NCBI GenBank assembly: GCA_035307385.1
Contig: DATGID010000024.1
Location: 248,001 to 312,000 of the forward strand
Length of the DNA stretch: 64,000 bases
Reading direction: 5' to 3'
Source of the DNA: DATBHW01 sp035307385
Lineage (GTDB): Bacteria > Chloroflexota > Ktedonobacteria > Ktedonobacterales > DATBGS01
Shown: positions 9,570-18,048 of the stretch, one piece after another
Numbering within the stretch: the stretch's first letter is position 1
How the letters are laid out: each line of letters opens with the position of its first letter
Made by a program: the position numbers and the translations under genes
Notes under the pieces: generated by a model
Databases searched by the model: none
What the model saw: only the letters and a program-made list of their open reading frames with translations
What the model was told of the DNA's origin: nothing

Positions 9570-10130
9570 TCAGACGACGGGATTAAGTTTCATCACCGTT
9601 CGGTCTGTTCCTTGAAAACTGCCCGCAGCAATAAATGCCGTCTGCCAGTTATAGGTATAGTCTATCTCTATGCCGATGGAGTCTTCGGTCGGCGGCGTGT
9701 CCACACGCGTGGAAGGCGCCCAGGTAGCCGGATTTGGCGCTTCGGGTGTGGTGGGAGGGCTGGGGCAGCCAGGATTGCCCGCGTACACCTGTTCGTTCGA
9801 CGTGGGGTTCCCGTTGGGATCTGCCTGATAGATGACGATCCTGGTGATCGTCACCAGATTCAGGTTTTGTGTTGCGGCATAAACGGCTCCTAAGACGGCG
9901 CAATCGGCCCCCGCATTCGTATCTTCTTCAGCGCCAGTACGCGCGGCCTGGCGCGTGGCATAGACAATAGCCAGTTGATTATCCAGAAGGCTGCCCAGGT
10001 CAAGCGCGCCAGCCAGCAGCAGAAATAAAAAACTCAGGATCACAGCAAACTCAACCAACGCCTGCCCACGTTGCAGACGCCGCTTATCTCGTCCAGGCTG
10101 TTGTATGCCTGCCACTTCCCAGGCTTCCAC
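9570..10130 (-). CDS. TadE-like pseudopilin-family protein (downstream copy)
   Basis: A 186-residue protein with the TadE/TadG signature RGQALVEFAVILSFLFLLLAGALDLG: a basic N-terminus, a prepilin-like QALVEF segment and one transmembrane helix at about residues 22-45. The remainder is predicted extracytoplasmic with a pair of cysteines. TadE-like proteins are minor components of Tad/Flp-type secretion or pilus systems. It is paired with the second TadE-like gene 30 bases upstream and probably co-transcribed. No TadA ATPase, TadB/C platform, prepilin peptidase or Flp pilin gene is in the window, so this pair is separated from any Tad machinery. Confidence 0.85.
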   Translation of the reverse strand: MEAWEVAGIQQPGRDKRRLQRGQALVEFAVILSFLFLLLAGALDLGSLLDNQLAIVYATRQAARTGAEEDTNAGADCAVLGAVYAATQNLNLVTITRIVIYQADPNGNPTSNEQVYAGNPGCPSPPTTPEAPNPATWAPSTRVDTPPTEDSIGIEIDYTYNWQTAFIAAGSFQGTDRTVMKLNPVV

Positions 10131-10160
10131 GGCAGCGTCCTCCTAATCAAGCGTACAATA

Positions 10161-10733
10161 TTAGAATGTCTGAGGTTCGATAAGTTGTATTGAGATGCTT
10201 GTCATGATAAGCTGGCCGCGCGCAGCGGAGACAAACGATGTCACCCAGTTATAGGCAAACGTGATGCGCACACCCAGATAATCGGCTGAATTGAATGTCG
10301 CATTACGCACATTGTAAGGCCAACCCAGTGTGCCTGGGCACTGATTCCCCTGCCCGTCATAGACATCTTCGTTGGGAGCCTGGGCACAGGTTGCCAGTGT
10401 TGCCGGAACTGAGCCGCTTTCGCTGGATTTGAATATTTCGATCATCGTAATCTGGCTGAACAGCAAGGCTGCCCCGCCAGACGTGGCGCTAAATATCGCC
10501 TGGATAATCTTGCTATCGGCGGCTGAATCGGTTGGCCCAAGGACTGCGCCCACACGCGCGCCTTCACGGGCGGCAAAACTGACGGTATTTACGCTTTGAT
10601 AGAGAAAACAAAACTCAATCGTTCCAAAGATCACCGTCAAGAGCAGCGGAGCAACCAGGGCAAACTCCACGAGGGTCTGCCCTCTCTGCTGGCGACGCCC
10701 TCTTGAGGGTGGGGGAAGACGTTCTTCACTCAT
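10161..10733 (-). CDS. TadE-like pseudopilin-family protein (upstream copy)
   Basis: A 190-residue protein with the same architecture as its downstream neighbour: a short basic N-terminus, RGQTLVEFALVAPLLLTVIFGTIEF as prepilin-like helix, then the AAREGARVGAV segment typical of TadE and an extracytoplasmic domain with cysteines. It probably forms a two-gene operon with the gene ending at 9570. The two copies are diverged paralogues rather than recent duplicates. The function is by family only: assembly or anchoring of Tad-type surface structures. Confidence 0.85.
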   Translation of the reverse strand: MSEERLPPPSRGRRQQRGQTLVEFALVAPLLLTVIFGTIEFCFLYQSVNTVSFAAREGARVGAVLGPTDSAADSKIIQAIFSATSGGAALLFSQITMIEIFKSSESGSVPATLATCAQAPNEDVYDGQGNQCPGTLGWPYNVRNATFNSADYLGVRITFAYNWVTSFVSAARGQLIMTSISIQLIEPQTF

Positions 10734-10909
10734 TACTCATCCTCTGAAACCGCACGGCTGCGTTTTGCCACCCTTCACCTCATCCGGCCAGGAGTGCCGC
10801 ACCAGCCTCGTGGGCAGGCGCAGGCCAGGCACTCCGCTGAGATTATATGAATGCCGTCAGGCGGCGTCAATGCTTCCCCCCAAAAGGGCTATCGACACAG
10901 GCAAAAGTA

Positions 10910-10966
10910 ATGACCGCGCCATCGCCCTCACCGATCTTGAATCGGTGAGGGCGATGGCGCGGTCAT
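10910..10966 (-). terminator. 26-bp perfect hairpin after leuD
   Basis: A perfect inverted repeat with arms 10910-10935 and 10941-10966 and a 5-base CTTGA loop. It begins 10 bases after the leuD stop. On the minus strand it is followed by TTACTTTTGC, a short T-rich run, so it is probably the terminator of the hppD-to-leuD gene run. The stem is much longer than a usual intrinsic terminator; compare 19756-19814 and 52850-52898. Confidence 0.75.
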
Positions 10967-10976
10967 CGTAGGTGAG

Positions 10977-11597
10977 TTAGCGCTGAATAAACACCCAGGG
11001 CGTCGCCTGACGAGAGCGCTCTTCGTAACGCGCAATGGCATCGGCGTGCTGAAGCGTCCAGCCGATGTTATCCAGGCCCTTTAGCAGCGATTCTTTTTTG
11101 AAGGCGTCAAGGCTAAACGCGAAGCGCTCGCCAGATGGTCTGGTGACTGTCTGGCTGGGCAAATCCACCGTGAGACGATAGCCTTCGGAAGCCTGGGCTT
11201 CGCTAAAAAGCGTGTCGATCTCGCTATTATCGAGGGTGAGCGGCAGAATGCCGTTGTTGAAGCAGTTGTTATAGAAGATGTCCGCAAAACTGGGGGCGAT
11301 GATGCAGCGGAAGCCCGATTCCAGCAGCGCCCAGGGCGCGTGCTCGCGCGAGGAGCCAGCGCCGAAGTTGGCGCGCGCCAGCAGAATCTGCGCGCCCTGA
11401 TAGCGGGGCTGATTCAGCATAAAATCAGGATTAGGCGTAAATTGGTTGTCCAGATAGCGCCAGTTGGCAAAGAGTGCCGGGGCAAAACCTGTCCGGCGAA
11501 TGGACTTGAGATAGCGGACGGGCGTGATGTCATCGGTATTGACATTCTCGCGGTCCAACGGGGCCACAATGGCATCAAGCGTCACAAACGGTTCCAT
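10977..11597 (-). CDS. leuD: 3-isopropylmalate dehydratase, small subunit
   Basis: A 206-residue small subunit of isopropylmalate isomerase, the second step of leucine synthesis (2- to 3-isopropylmalate), working with LeuC. It shows the family's NTDDITPVRYLK start region, ILLARANFGAGSSREHAPWAL, and FADIFYNNCFNNGILPL. The ATG at 11597 is chosen over the long upstream extension because it matches the normal LeuD length and lies 14 bases after the leuC stop, a coupled-translation arrangement. It is the last gene of the run, followed at once by the 26-bp hairpin. Confidence 0.95.
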   Translation of the reverse strand: MEPFVTLDAIVAPLDRENVNTDDITPVRYLKSIRRTGFAPALFANWRYLDNQFTPNPDFMLNQPRYQGAQILLARANFGAGSSREHAPWALLESGFRCIIAPSFADIFYNNCFNNGILPLTLDNSEIDTLFSEAQASEGYRLTVDLPSQTVTRPSGERFAFSLDAFKKESLLKGLDNIGWTLQHADAIARYEERSRQATPWVFIQR

Positions 11598-11611
11598 GAT
11601 CTTCTCTTTCC

Positions 11612-13039
11612 CTAGAACGACCCGCCTGGGATGGAAACAGCGCGAATATCGACAAAATGCCCCGCGACGGCGGCAGCGGCGGCCATGGCCGGGCTGACCA
11701 GATGCGTGCGGCCACCTTTGCCCTGGCGGCCCTCGAAGTTGCGGTTGCTGGTGGAGGCGCAGCGCTGGCCCGGCGCAAGCATATCGCCATTCATCGCCAG
11801 ACACATGCTGCACCCCGACTCGCGCCATTCGAACCCGGCCTCGCGGAAAATATCGCTCAGCCCTTCTTCTTCAGCCTGGCGTTTGACGGTGGTGGAACCA
11901 GGCACGACAATGGCCGTGACGCCAGAAGCCACCTTGCGCCCTTGCGCGTAGCGCGCGGCCTCGCGCAAGTCTTCGATGCGCGAGTTGGTGCAGGAGCCGA
12001 TAAAGACCATATCCAGGGGGATATCGGTGATCCTGGTTCCAGGCTTCAGGTCCATATAGCCCAGAGCGCGCTCCCAGGCTTTGCGCGTGTTGGGGTCTGG
12101 TGCCTGGTCCGGGTCGGGAACGATGCCGGTCACATCTGTGCCCAGGCCGGGGTTCGTGCCCCAGGTCACCTGCGGGGCGAGATTATCAACCCGCAGTTCG
12201 ATGGACTTGTCATAGGACGCGCCTTCATCGGTGCGCAGCGAAAGCCAATACTGCGCGGCGCGCTCAAACTCCTCACCCTTGGGGGCAAAGGGCCGCCCGC
12301 GCACGTATTCAATAGTGCGCTCGTCGGGCGCGACCATCCCGGCGCGCGCTCCGGCCTCGATGCTCAGGTTGCATAGGGTCATGCGGCCCTCCAGGGAGAG
12401 CGCATGCGGTACGGAGCCGGTAAACTCGATGACGTAGCCGGTGCCAATGGCTGTGCCATATTTCGCCATGAAGGCCAGCGCCACATCCTTGGCAAAGACG
12501 CCTGTCGGCAGCGTGCCCTCAATGCGCACCTCCATAGTTTTGGGTCGCTTTTGCAAGAGGCACTGCGTGGCAAGCACATGCTCGACCTCGCTGGTGCCGA
12601 TGCCTATGGCAAACGCGCCCAGCGCGCCATGCGTGGAGGTGTGCGAATCGCCGCAGACAACCGTCATGCCGGGGAGGGTAATGCCCAGTTCCGGGCCGAT
12701 GACATGCACAATGCCCTGGCGCGGGTCGCTGAAGCCAAAGAACGGCAGCTTGTACTCGCTGGCGTTGTGCTCCATGGTGGCGATCATTTGCGCGCTGCTT
12801 TCGTCCACAATATCTTCGACGCGACGGCTGCGCGTGGGCACATTATGGTCCAGCGTGGTAAAGGTGGCGTTGGGCTGGCGCACTGCGCGCCCTGCCAGGC
12901 GAAGACCTTCAAACGCCTGCGGCGATGTGGCCTCATAGGCCAGGTGGCGATCAATATACAGGATGGTGGGTTCGCCAGCCTCCTCGCGGACGACATGCGC
13001 ATCCCAAATCTTATCAAACAGCGTTTTGGGTGCTGCCAT
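11612..13039 (-). CDS. leuC: 3-isopropylmalate dehydratase, large subunit
   Basis: A 475-residue aconitase-family subunit carrying a 4Fe-4S cluster. It shows VCGDSHTSTHGALGAFAIG, IGSCTNSRIEDLR and ESGCSMCLAMNGD, which supply the cluster cysteines, and the C-terminal NRNFEGRQGKGGRTHL. The start is ATG 13039 (MAAPKTLFDKIWD), with AAGGAGC five bases upstream; the nine-codon extension lacks such a site. Just upstream lies a 90-bp array of 9-bp degenerate repeats that fills most of the leuA-leuC gap. It pairs with leuD. Confidence 0.96.
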   Translation of the reverse strand: MAAPKTLFDKIWDAHVVREEAGEPTILYIDRHLAYEATSPQAFEGLRLAGRAVRQPNATFTTLDHNVPTRSRRVEDIVDESSAQMIATMEHNASEYKLPFFGFSDPRQGIVHVIGPELGITLPGMTVVCGDSHTSTHGALGAFAIGIGTSEVEHVLATQCLLQKRPKTMEVRIEGTLPTGVFAKDVALAFMAKYGTAIGTGYVIEFTGSVPHALSLEGRMTLCNLSIEAGARAGMVAPDERTIEYVRGRPFAPKGEEFERAAQYWLSLRTDEGASYDKSIELRVDNLAPQVTWGTNPGLGTDVTGIVPDPDQAPDPNTRKAWERALGYMDLKPGTRITDIPLDMVFIGSCTNSRIEDLREAARYAQGRKVASGVTAIVVPGSTTVKRQAEEEGLSDIFREAGFEWRESGCSMCLAMNGDMLAPGQRCASTSNRNFEGRQGKGGRTHLVSPAMAAAAAVAGHFVDIRAVSIPGGSF

Positions 13040-13068
13040 CAAAAGCTCCTTGTCAGATGCATCCAAGA

Positions 13069-13158
13069 GTTCACAGAGTTCACAGAATTCACGGTGCCTA
13101 CAGCGTCTACACTGTCTACACTGTCTATGGTATCTCCAGCGTTTACAACGTTTACAGG
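13069..13158. repeat. Ten-unit degenerate 9-bp tandem repeat
   Basis: Read in 9-base steps from 13069 the plus strand gives GTTCACAGA twice, ATTCACGGT, GCCTACAGC, GTCTACACT twice, GTCTATGGT, ATCTCCAGC, GTTTACAAC and GTTTACAGG. The approximate consensus is GTYTACASN. On the transcribed (minus) strand the core is TGTARAC. The array starts in the last codons of leuA, covers its TAA stop and ends 30 bases before the leuC ATG. No IS or CRISPR feature accompanies it. Confidence 0.85.
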
Positions 13159-14315
13159 GTTGGGGCTGCCGTGACGGATTCAGCGATGCGGCGTAGGTCC
13201 ATCTCCTCGGCTACGCGGTTCTTGGACAAAAGCACCTTGACCATCTCAAATGCCTGGGTCAATTGCTCGCGGTCAAGGGTATAGCCTAACTCGCGCATCT
13301 GCGCATCCAGCGCGGCGCGCCCCGAAAGCTTGCCAACGAACATGCGCCGATCGGCAGCGCTCAGGCCCACCGATTCGGGCGTCATAATCTCGTAGGTGCG
13401 AGTGTCTTTCAGCACACCATCCTGGTGAATGCCGCCACCATGCGCGAAGGCGTTCGCGCCGACGATGGCCTTGGTCCACTGCGGCTGCATGCCACTGAGC
13501 TTCGCCACCAACCGGCTGGTTGGCATGATTTTGGTCGTATCGACCTTCACATCGACATCCAGATCGGCGCGGCGCGTGCGAATCGCCATCACCAGTTCTT
13601 CCGTGGCGGCGTTGCCCGCACGCTCGCCCAGGCCATTGATGCAGGTATCAACGCGATCAGCGCCGTTGCGAATGGCCTCCATGGCGTTGGCGACAGCCAG
13701 CCCCAGGTCATCGTGGCAGTGCGCCGAAAGCTGGATGCCGGGAAACTCCCGCTTGAGTTCGGCAATCAAATCGCCAAACTCCCAGGGCAACGCGAAGCCA
13801 ACGGTATCGCAGATGGTGACGTGGCGCACGCCTTCTTTCCTGATGGCGTCCACTACCTCGAAGATGAAATCATGTTCGGTGCGTGTCGTGTCTTCCAGGG
13901 CAAAGTCGATGTTTTCCGTATAGCCCCGGCCCCGCGCGACGGCGGTGCGCGCCAGTTCCAACACTTCTTCGCGTGTCTTGCCCAGCTTTACCTGGCGATG
14001 CAGCGGTGAGGTGCTGATAAACGGCTGGATGGCCGACTGCGCCGCGTCCTTGACGGCTTCCCAGGCACGATCGATGTCCTGGGGAAACGAGCGACCAATC
14101 GCGCAAATTTCGGCGTTGGTGACGGTGCGGGCAATCAACTGCACGGCTTCAAATTCGCCCGGGCCAGAGATAGGGAAGCCACAATCCAGCGTATCAAAGC
14201 CCATATCCGCCAGCGCCTGGGCAATTTGCAGCTTTTCCTCTGGGAAGTAGTTGATGCCAGGCGTCTGCTCGCCATCGCGCAGGGTCGTCTCGTAGAACTT
14301 GATGATGCGGGTCAT
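13152..14315 (-). CDS. leuA: 2-isopropylmalate synthase-like enzyme lacking the regulatory domain
   Basis: A 387-residue HMGL/DRE-TIM metallolyase-family enzyme. The N-terminus has FYETTLRDGEQTPG, with the catalytic Arg-Asp, and the metal-binding SAHCHDDLGLAVANAMEAI follows. INGLGERAGNAATEELVMA and FAHGGGIHQDGVL complete the catalytic core. The LeuA family condenses acetyl-CoA with 2-oxoisovalerate. The usual protein is about 500 residues or more, with a C-terminal LeuA dimerisation/feedback domain; this one stops after the linker region, so leucine inhibition by that domain is not expected. The context with leuC and leuD supports isopropylmalate synthase, but homocitrate or citramalate synthase activity cannot be excluded from sequence alone. 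It starts 33 bases after the hmgA stop. Confidence 0.85.
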   Translation of the reverse strand: MTRIIKFYETTLRDGEQTPGINYFPEEKLQIAQALADMGFDTLDCGFPISGPGEFEAVQLIARTVTNAEICAIGRSFPQDIDRAWEAVKDAAQSAIQPFISTSPLHRQVKLGKTREEVLELARTAVARGRGYTENIDFALEDTTRTEHDFIFEVVDAIRKEGVRHVTICDTVGFALPWEFGDLIAELKREFPGIQLSAHCHDDLGLAVANAMEAIRNGADRVDTCINGLGERAGNAATEELVMAIRTRRADLDVDVKVDTTKIMPTSRLVAKLSGMQPQWTKAIVGANAFAHGGGIHQDGVLKDTRTYEIMTPESVGLSAADRRMFVGKLSGRAALDAQMRELGYTLDREQLTQAFEMVKVLLSKNRVAEEMDLRRIAESVTAAPTL

Positions 14316-14348
14316 CGCTGCCTCCTTGTGATGTGTCGGCTTCTGCTC

Positions 14349-15503
14349 CTATTCCAGCCAGCTAAAAGGATAGCTTTCATCATCCAATGCTCTGGCATCG
14401 GTGGTGAAGCGCAGGGGATGGAAGGTATCGACCATCACCGCCAGTTCCTCGGTGCGCTCGGCTCCCAGGCTCTTTTCCACTGTCCCCGGATGCGGCCCAT
14501 GCGCAATGCCGCGCGGGTGCAAGGTGATGGAAGAGACTTCGATGCCCTTGCGGCTGCCAAAGTTGCCGCTGACATAGTAGATCATCTCGTCGCTGTCGAT
14601 GTTGCTGTGGTTATAGGGCACAGGCACAGAGAGCGGGTGATAATCCAGTTTGCGCGGGCAGAACGAGCACACCACAAACTGCGGCCCCTGGAAGGTCTGA
14701 TGGACGGGCGGCGGCTGATGCACGCGCCCGGTGATCGGCTCGAAGTCGGCAATGTTGAAGATGTAGGGATACAGGTAACCGTCCCAGCCCACCAGATCAA
14801 GCGGGTGAAAGTCATAACCATAGCTCATCAGGGCGTTGTTGACTTTGATGCGCACTTCAAAGTCGCCGCGCTCCTCATGGATGGGCAACTCTTGCGGCAG
14901 GCGAAAGTCGCGGTCACTGAAGGGCGCGTGTTCGAGCAGTTGCCCGAACTCGTTGCGATAGCGACGCGGCGTCTCGATTGGCCCGTGCGCCTCCACGAAC
15001 AAGAGGCGCGCGTTTTTGCTGTCAGAGACAATGCGATAGGTCGTGCCGCGCGGCAGGTTGACGTAATCGCCTTCTCGATAGGGGAGCGTGCCGAAGATCG
15101 TCTCGAAGCGACCCGTGCCCTCATGGACGAAATAGAGTTCGTCGCATTCAGCGTTGCGATAAAAGTAGGGCATTGGGTCGGTGGGCCGGACGACGCCGAT
15201 GCTCACGTTGTCGTTGAACATGAGGATGCGCCGCCCGCTGATCGGGTCGCCGCCAGGGACCAGCGGCGCGGTTTTCAGGTGGTGATGGCGGTGCGTCGGT
15301 TGATGCCATTCCTCCAGCACGACATCGCTGTGCTTGGCAATCTTGCTGACGCGCGTCGGCTGATACTGATGATAGAGCAGCGAAAAGCAACCCGAAAAGC
15401 CTTCCACGCCGAACAGTTCTTCAGCGTAGAGCGTGCCGTCGGGCTTGCGAAACTGGGTGTGTCGCTTGGGGGGAATCTCTCCCAAGGCGTGGTAGCTGGG
15501 CAT
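14349..15503 (-). CDS. hmgA: Homogentisate 1,2-dioxygenase
   Basis: A 384-residue non-haem iron dioxygenase that opens the ring of homogentisate to maleylacetoacetate in tyrosine breakdown. Visible landmarks are FRKPDGTLYAEELFG, THRHHHLKTAP, CDELYFVHEGTGRFET, GDYVNLPRGTTYRIV and, near the end, GIAHGPHPGTVEKSLGAE, which contributes His ligands. The ATG at 15503 has GGAG about nine bases upstream; a TTG at 15527 is a weaker alternative adding eight residues. It lies between fahA and leuA on the same strand with short gaps, so the three aromatic genes probably share one transcript. Confidence 0.93.
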   Translation of the reverse strand: MPSYHALGEIPPKRHTQFRKPDGTLYAEELFGVEGFSGCFSLLYHQYQPTRVSKIAKHSDVVLEEWHQPTHRHHHLKTAPLVPGGDPISGRRILMFNDNVSIGVVRPTDPMPYFYRNAECDELYFVHEGTGRFETIFGTLPYREGDYVNLPRGTTYRIVSDSKNARLLFVEAHGPIETPRRYRNEFGQLLEHAPFSDRDFRLPQELPIHEERGDFEVRIKVNNALMSYGYDFHPLDLVGWDGYLYPYIFNIADFEPITGRVHQPPPVHQTFQGPQFVVCSFCPRKLDYHPLSVPVPYNHSNIDSDEMIYYVSGNFGSRKGIEVSSITLHPRGIAHGPHPGTVEKSLGAERTEELAVMVDTFHPLRFTTDARALDDESYPFSWLE

Positions 15504-15531
15504 AGGAGGCTCCGTTTCTTGGGCCAATCGG

Positions 15532-16641
15532 CTAGACGATCGTGTTTTGGATAACGCCTAATCCATCAATCTCCAGTTCGACAACGTCGCCACGCTGAAG
15601 CCAGCGCAGTTGCTCGCGGCTGATGGGCGCGGGTGGGCGCTCGTCCGCCGGGAACGCTGGAATTGGCGGCGCAAGCTCCAACAGACAGCCGGTGCCCACC
15701 GTGCCGGAGCCGATGATATCGCCGGGCTTCAGCCAGACATTTTGTGAGGCGTGAGCAATCAACTGCGGGAAGCTGTAGTAGATGTCTTTAAAATTGCCGC
15801 GTGAGAGCTCCGCGCCGTTAACCCGCGCCAGCATGGTCATGTCGTAGCGCTCGCTCTGGCCGCTGCCGGTGCGCCTGTCGGCCAGTTCATCAGGCGTGAC
15901 CAGCCAGGGGCCAAGCGAGGTGGCAAAGTCCTTGCCCTTGGCCGGGCCGAGGCTCATCAGCATCTCTTTGCGCTGCACGTCGCGGGCGCTCCAATCGTTC
16001 ATGATGGTATAGCCAGCGATGTAGTCTGCCGCTTCTTCCACCGCAATGTCTTTGCCAGCTTTGCTAATCACACAGGCGATCTCCAGTTCATAATCCAGCC
16101 ATTCGGTCCCTTTGGGATACGCGATGGTGTCATCGGGGCCGTTGATGGCGGCAGGATTGGAGAAGTAAAAGACGGGAATCTGATACCATTCGGGAATCAT
16201 GCCCAGATTGCGCTTGGCCCGCGCTGTCTTGACATGCTGCTCGAAGGCGTAGAAGTCACGCACGCTGGGCGGTTCGGGAATGGGCGCGCGCAGATGTACT
16301 TCGTTCTCGGGATAGGCCAGCCCTGGCTCCAGCGCGAGCAGTTGGTCAGTAGGCAGAGCAGCCAGAGCGCTTACTACCTGGCGGGCGCTCTGGACGAAGC
16401 CGGGCGTGGCACGCAAGAGGTCCAGCAGCGTATCAGGCAGCGGACCCTCGCGCAGTTCAAGAGCAAGCGCGCCGGGCGCGTTGCCGCGTGCCCACTCGAA
16501 GACGATGGGCAGGTCAATGACCAGCCCACCGTGCAGCACGCCCGCCCGCCCGGAGCGGCCAGCCGGTCCCAGACCGGCAGCCAACTCGGCGGGCTGAAGG
16601 TCGAGCTTTTCAGGACGCAGAACGTAGGTGACGAGTTTCAT
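15532..16641 (-). CDS. fahA: Fumarylacetoacetate hydrolase family protein
   Basis: A 369-residue FAH-family enzyme, expected to cleave fumarylacetoacetate to fumarate and acetoacetate. The catalytic domain shows DYELEIACVISKAGKDI, GYTIMNDWSARDVQRKEM, KGKDFATSLGPWLVTPDEL, GSGTVGTGCLLEL and a C-terminal GDVVELEIDGLGVIQNTIV. I chose ATG 16641 (MKLVTYVLRPEKL), preceded by GGAG, because the upstream extension reads like antisense of hppD. The next gene upstream, hppD, ends 13 bases before this ATG, and hmgA follows 28 bases downstream. No maleylacetoacetate isomerase gene lies in this cluster; the isomerisation may be encoded elsewhere or happen spontaneously. Confidence 0.92.
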   Translation of the reverse strand: MKLVTYVLRPEKLDLQPAELAAGLGPAGRSGRAGVLHGGLVIDLPIVFEWARGNAPGALALELREGPLPDTLLDLLRATPGFVQSARQVVSALAALPTDQLLALEPGLAYPENEVHLRAPIPEPPSVRDFYAFEQHVKTARAKRNLGMIPEWYQIPVFYFSNPAAINGPDDTIAYPKGTEWLDYELEIACVISKAGKDIAVEEAADYIAGYTIMNDWSARDVQRKEMLMSLGPAKGKDFATSLGPWLVTPDELADRRTGSGQSERYDMTMLARVNGAELSRGNFKDIYYSFPQLIAHASQNVWLKPGDIIGSGTVGTGCLLELAPPIPAFPADERPPAPISREQLRWLQRGDVVELEIDGLGVIQNTIV

Positions 16642-16654
16642 CAGCAGGACGCTC

Positions 16655-17758
16655 CTACAGATTGCCGCGCAGCGCTTGTTCGCGCTCGATTGCCTCAAAG
16701 AGCGCCTTGAAGTTGCCCTCGCCGAAGCCGCGCGACCCCTTGCGCTCGATGACCTCGAAGAAGACGGTGGGCCGGTCCTGCACGTTCCTGGTGAAGATTT
16801 GCAGCAGATAGCCCTCGTCGTCGCGGTCCACCAGCACGCCCAGCCGAGCAATTTCGGCCATCGGCTCGTCGATCTTGCCAACACGCCCCTCAAGCTCCTC
16901 ATAGTAGCTGGAGATGGCGGGGATAAACTCGACGCCTTGCAGCTTCAACTGATCGACCGTCGCAATGATGTCATCGGTCACCATGGCGATATGCTGCACG
17001 CCGGGCGTTTTGTAATAATCCAGATACTCTTCGATTTGCGACTTCTTCTTACCCTGGGCAGGCTCGTTAATGGGGAACTTAATGCGCCCGCTGCCGTTCT
17101 GCATCACCTTGGACATCAGCGCTGAATATTCGGTGCTGATGGCCTCATCGGTGAAGTGAATCAGTTGGGTGAAGCCCAGGATGCGCGCGTAGAAATCCAC
17201 CCACTCGTTCATCTTGCCAAGCTCGACATTGCCCACAATATGATCGATGGCTTTCAAGCCAGCGCTGCGGGAACGGGCTTCCGGCGGGGTGGGAACGGAT
17301 TTGAAGCCGGGCAAAAAGGGTCCGGCATAGTCCTGGCGCTCGACAAAGGTATGCACGGTTTCGCCATAGGTAGCTATGGATGCCAGCGTGACCCGACCAA
17401 ATTCATCCTCGATGGTCCTGGGTTCCATCACCCCTCTGGCTCCACGTCTGGTCGTCTCTTCATAAGAGCGGCGCGCGTCATCGACGGTCAGGGCCACGAC
17501 CTTGACGCCATCTCCGTGCAGTTTGACGTGCTCGGAAATGGGGTGGTCAGGCTGGAGCGCCGTTGTAAAGACAAAGCGAATGTCGCCCTGGGCCAACACA
17601 TAGCTGGTGTGGTCACGGACGCCTGTTTCCAGCCCGCTGTAGGCAATGGGTGTGAAGCCGAAAGCGTGGCTGTAGAAATAAGCGGTCTGTTTGGCGTTGC
17701 CAACGTAGAACTCGACGTGGTCGAACCCTTGCAAGGGCAAAAAGTCTTGCTCAGCCAT
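16655..17758 (-). CDS. hppD: 4-hydroxyphenylpyruvate dioxygenase
   Basis: A 367-residue iron(II) dioxygenase converting 4-hydroxyphenylpyruvate to homogentisate. It has two vicinal-oxygen-chelate halves: FDHVEFYVGNAKQTAYFYSH in the N-terminal one, and the metal His in AIDHIVGNVE, the His in GVQHIAMVTDDI and the Glu in VFFEVIERKG in the C-terminal one. The start is ATG 17758 with GGAGG upstream. It is the first gene of the run hppD-fahA-hmgA-leuA-leuC-leuD; a good promoter (TTGCCC, 18 bp, TATAAT) lies 147-176 bases upstream on the same strand. Confidence 0.95.
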   Translation of the reverse strand: MAEQDFLPLQGFDHVEFYVGNAKQTAYFYSHAFGFTPIAYSGLETGVRDHTSYVLAQGDIRFVFTTALQPDHPISEHVKLHGDGVKVVALTVDDARRSYEETTRRGARGVMEPRTIEDEFGRVTLASIATYGETVHTFVERQDYAGPFLPGFKSVPTPPEARSRSAGLKAIDHIVGNVELGKMNEWVDFYARILGFTQLIHFTDEAISTEYSALMSKVMQNGSGRIKFPINEPAQGKKKSQIEEYLDYYKTPGVQHIAMVTDDIIATVDQLKLQGVEFIPAISSYYEELEGRVGKIDEPMAEIARLGVLVDRDDEGYLLQIFTRNVQDRPTVFFEVIERKGSRGFGEGNFKALFEAIEREQALRGNL

Positions 17759-17904
17759 AAAGTAGCCTCCAAAGCTCAATGCTCGTTCAAAGGGGGGAGA
17801 AGAGCATGCGCGGGCTGCTGGTCACTCCTGAAACCCCTTTGTTTCTGGATAGTGAACGGATGCGCTTTTCTGCTCAAAGAGGCGCATGGGAAGTTCGCAG
17901 CCTC

Positions 17905-17934
17905 ATTATATCAGCAAGAGCAGGGGATGGGCAA
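17905..17934 (-). promoter_or_regulatory. Sigma70-type promoter of the hppD-leuD run
   Basis: On the minus strand: TTGCCC (17934-17929), an 18-bp spacer, and a perfect TATAAT (17910-17905). Transcription would start near 17898, giving a leader of about 140 bases before hppD. Confidence 0.65.
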
Positions 17935-18048
17935 CCGATGTCAGGAAGACGCATAGCGCACTGCTTCTTGTGCTGCTGAAGGCTGATAATGCAGCAACCT
18001 TGTAAGGGGATAGGTCGTCCCGCCCCTTTCTAGCGCGAACTGGCATGA

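Noticed and set aside
10910..10966. Long hairpin considered as a MITE or insertion-sequence end
   Set aside because: No flanking target duplication, no transposase and no second copy of the sequence in the window; its place after leuD fits a terminator.
13069..13158. 9-bp repeats considered as a CRISPR array
   Set aside because: Units are far too short, contiguous and degenerate, with no unique spacers and no cas gene.
14226..15554. A 442-codon plus-strand open frame opposite hmgA
   Set aside because: The minus strand encodes a clear homogentisate dioxygenase; the plus frame is a by-product of codon bias.
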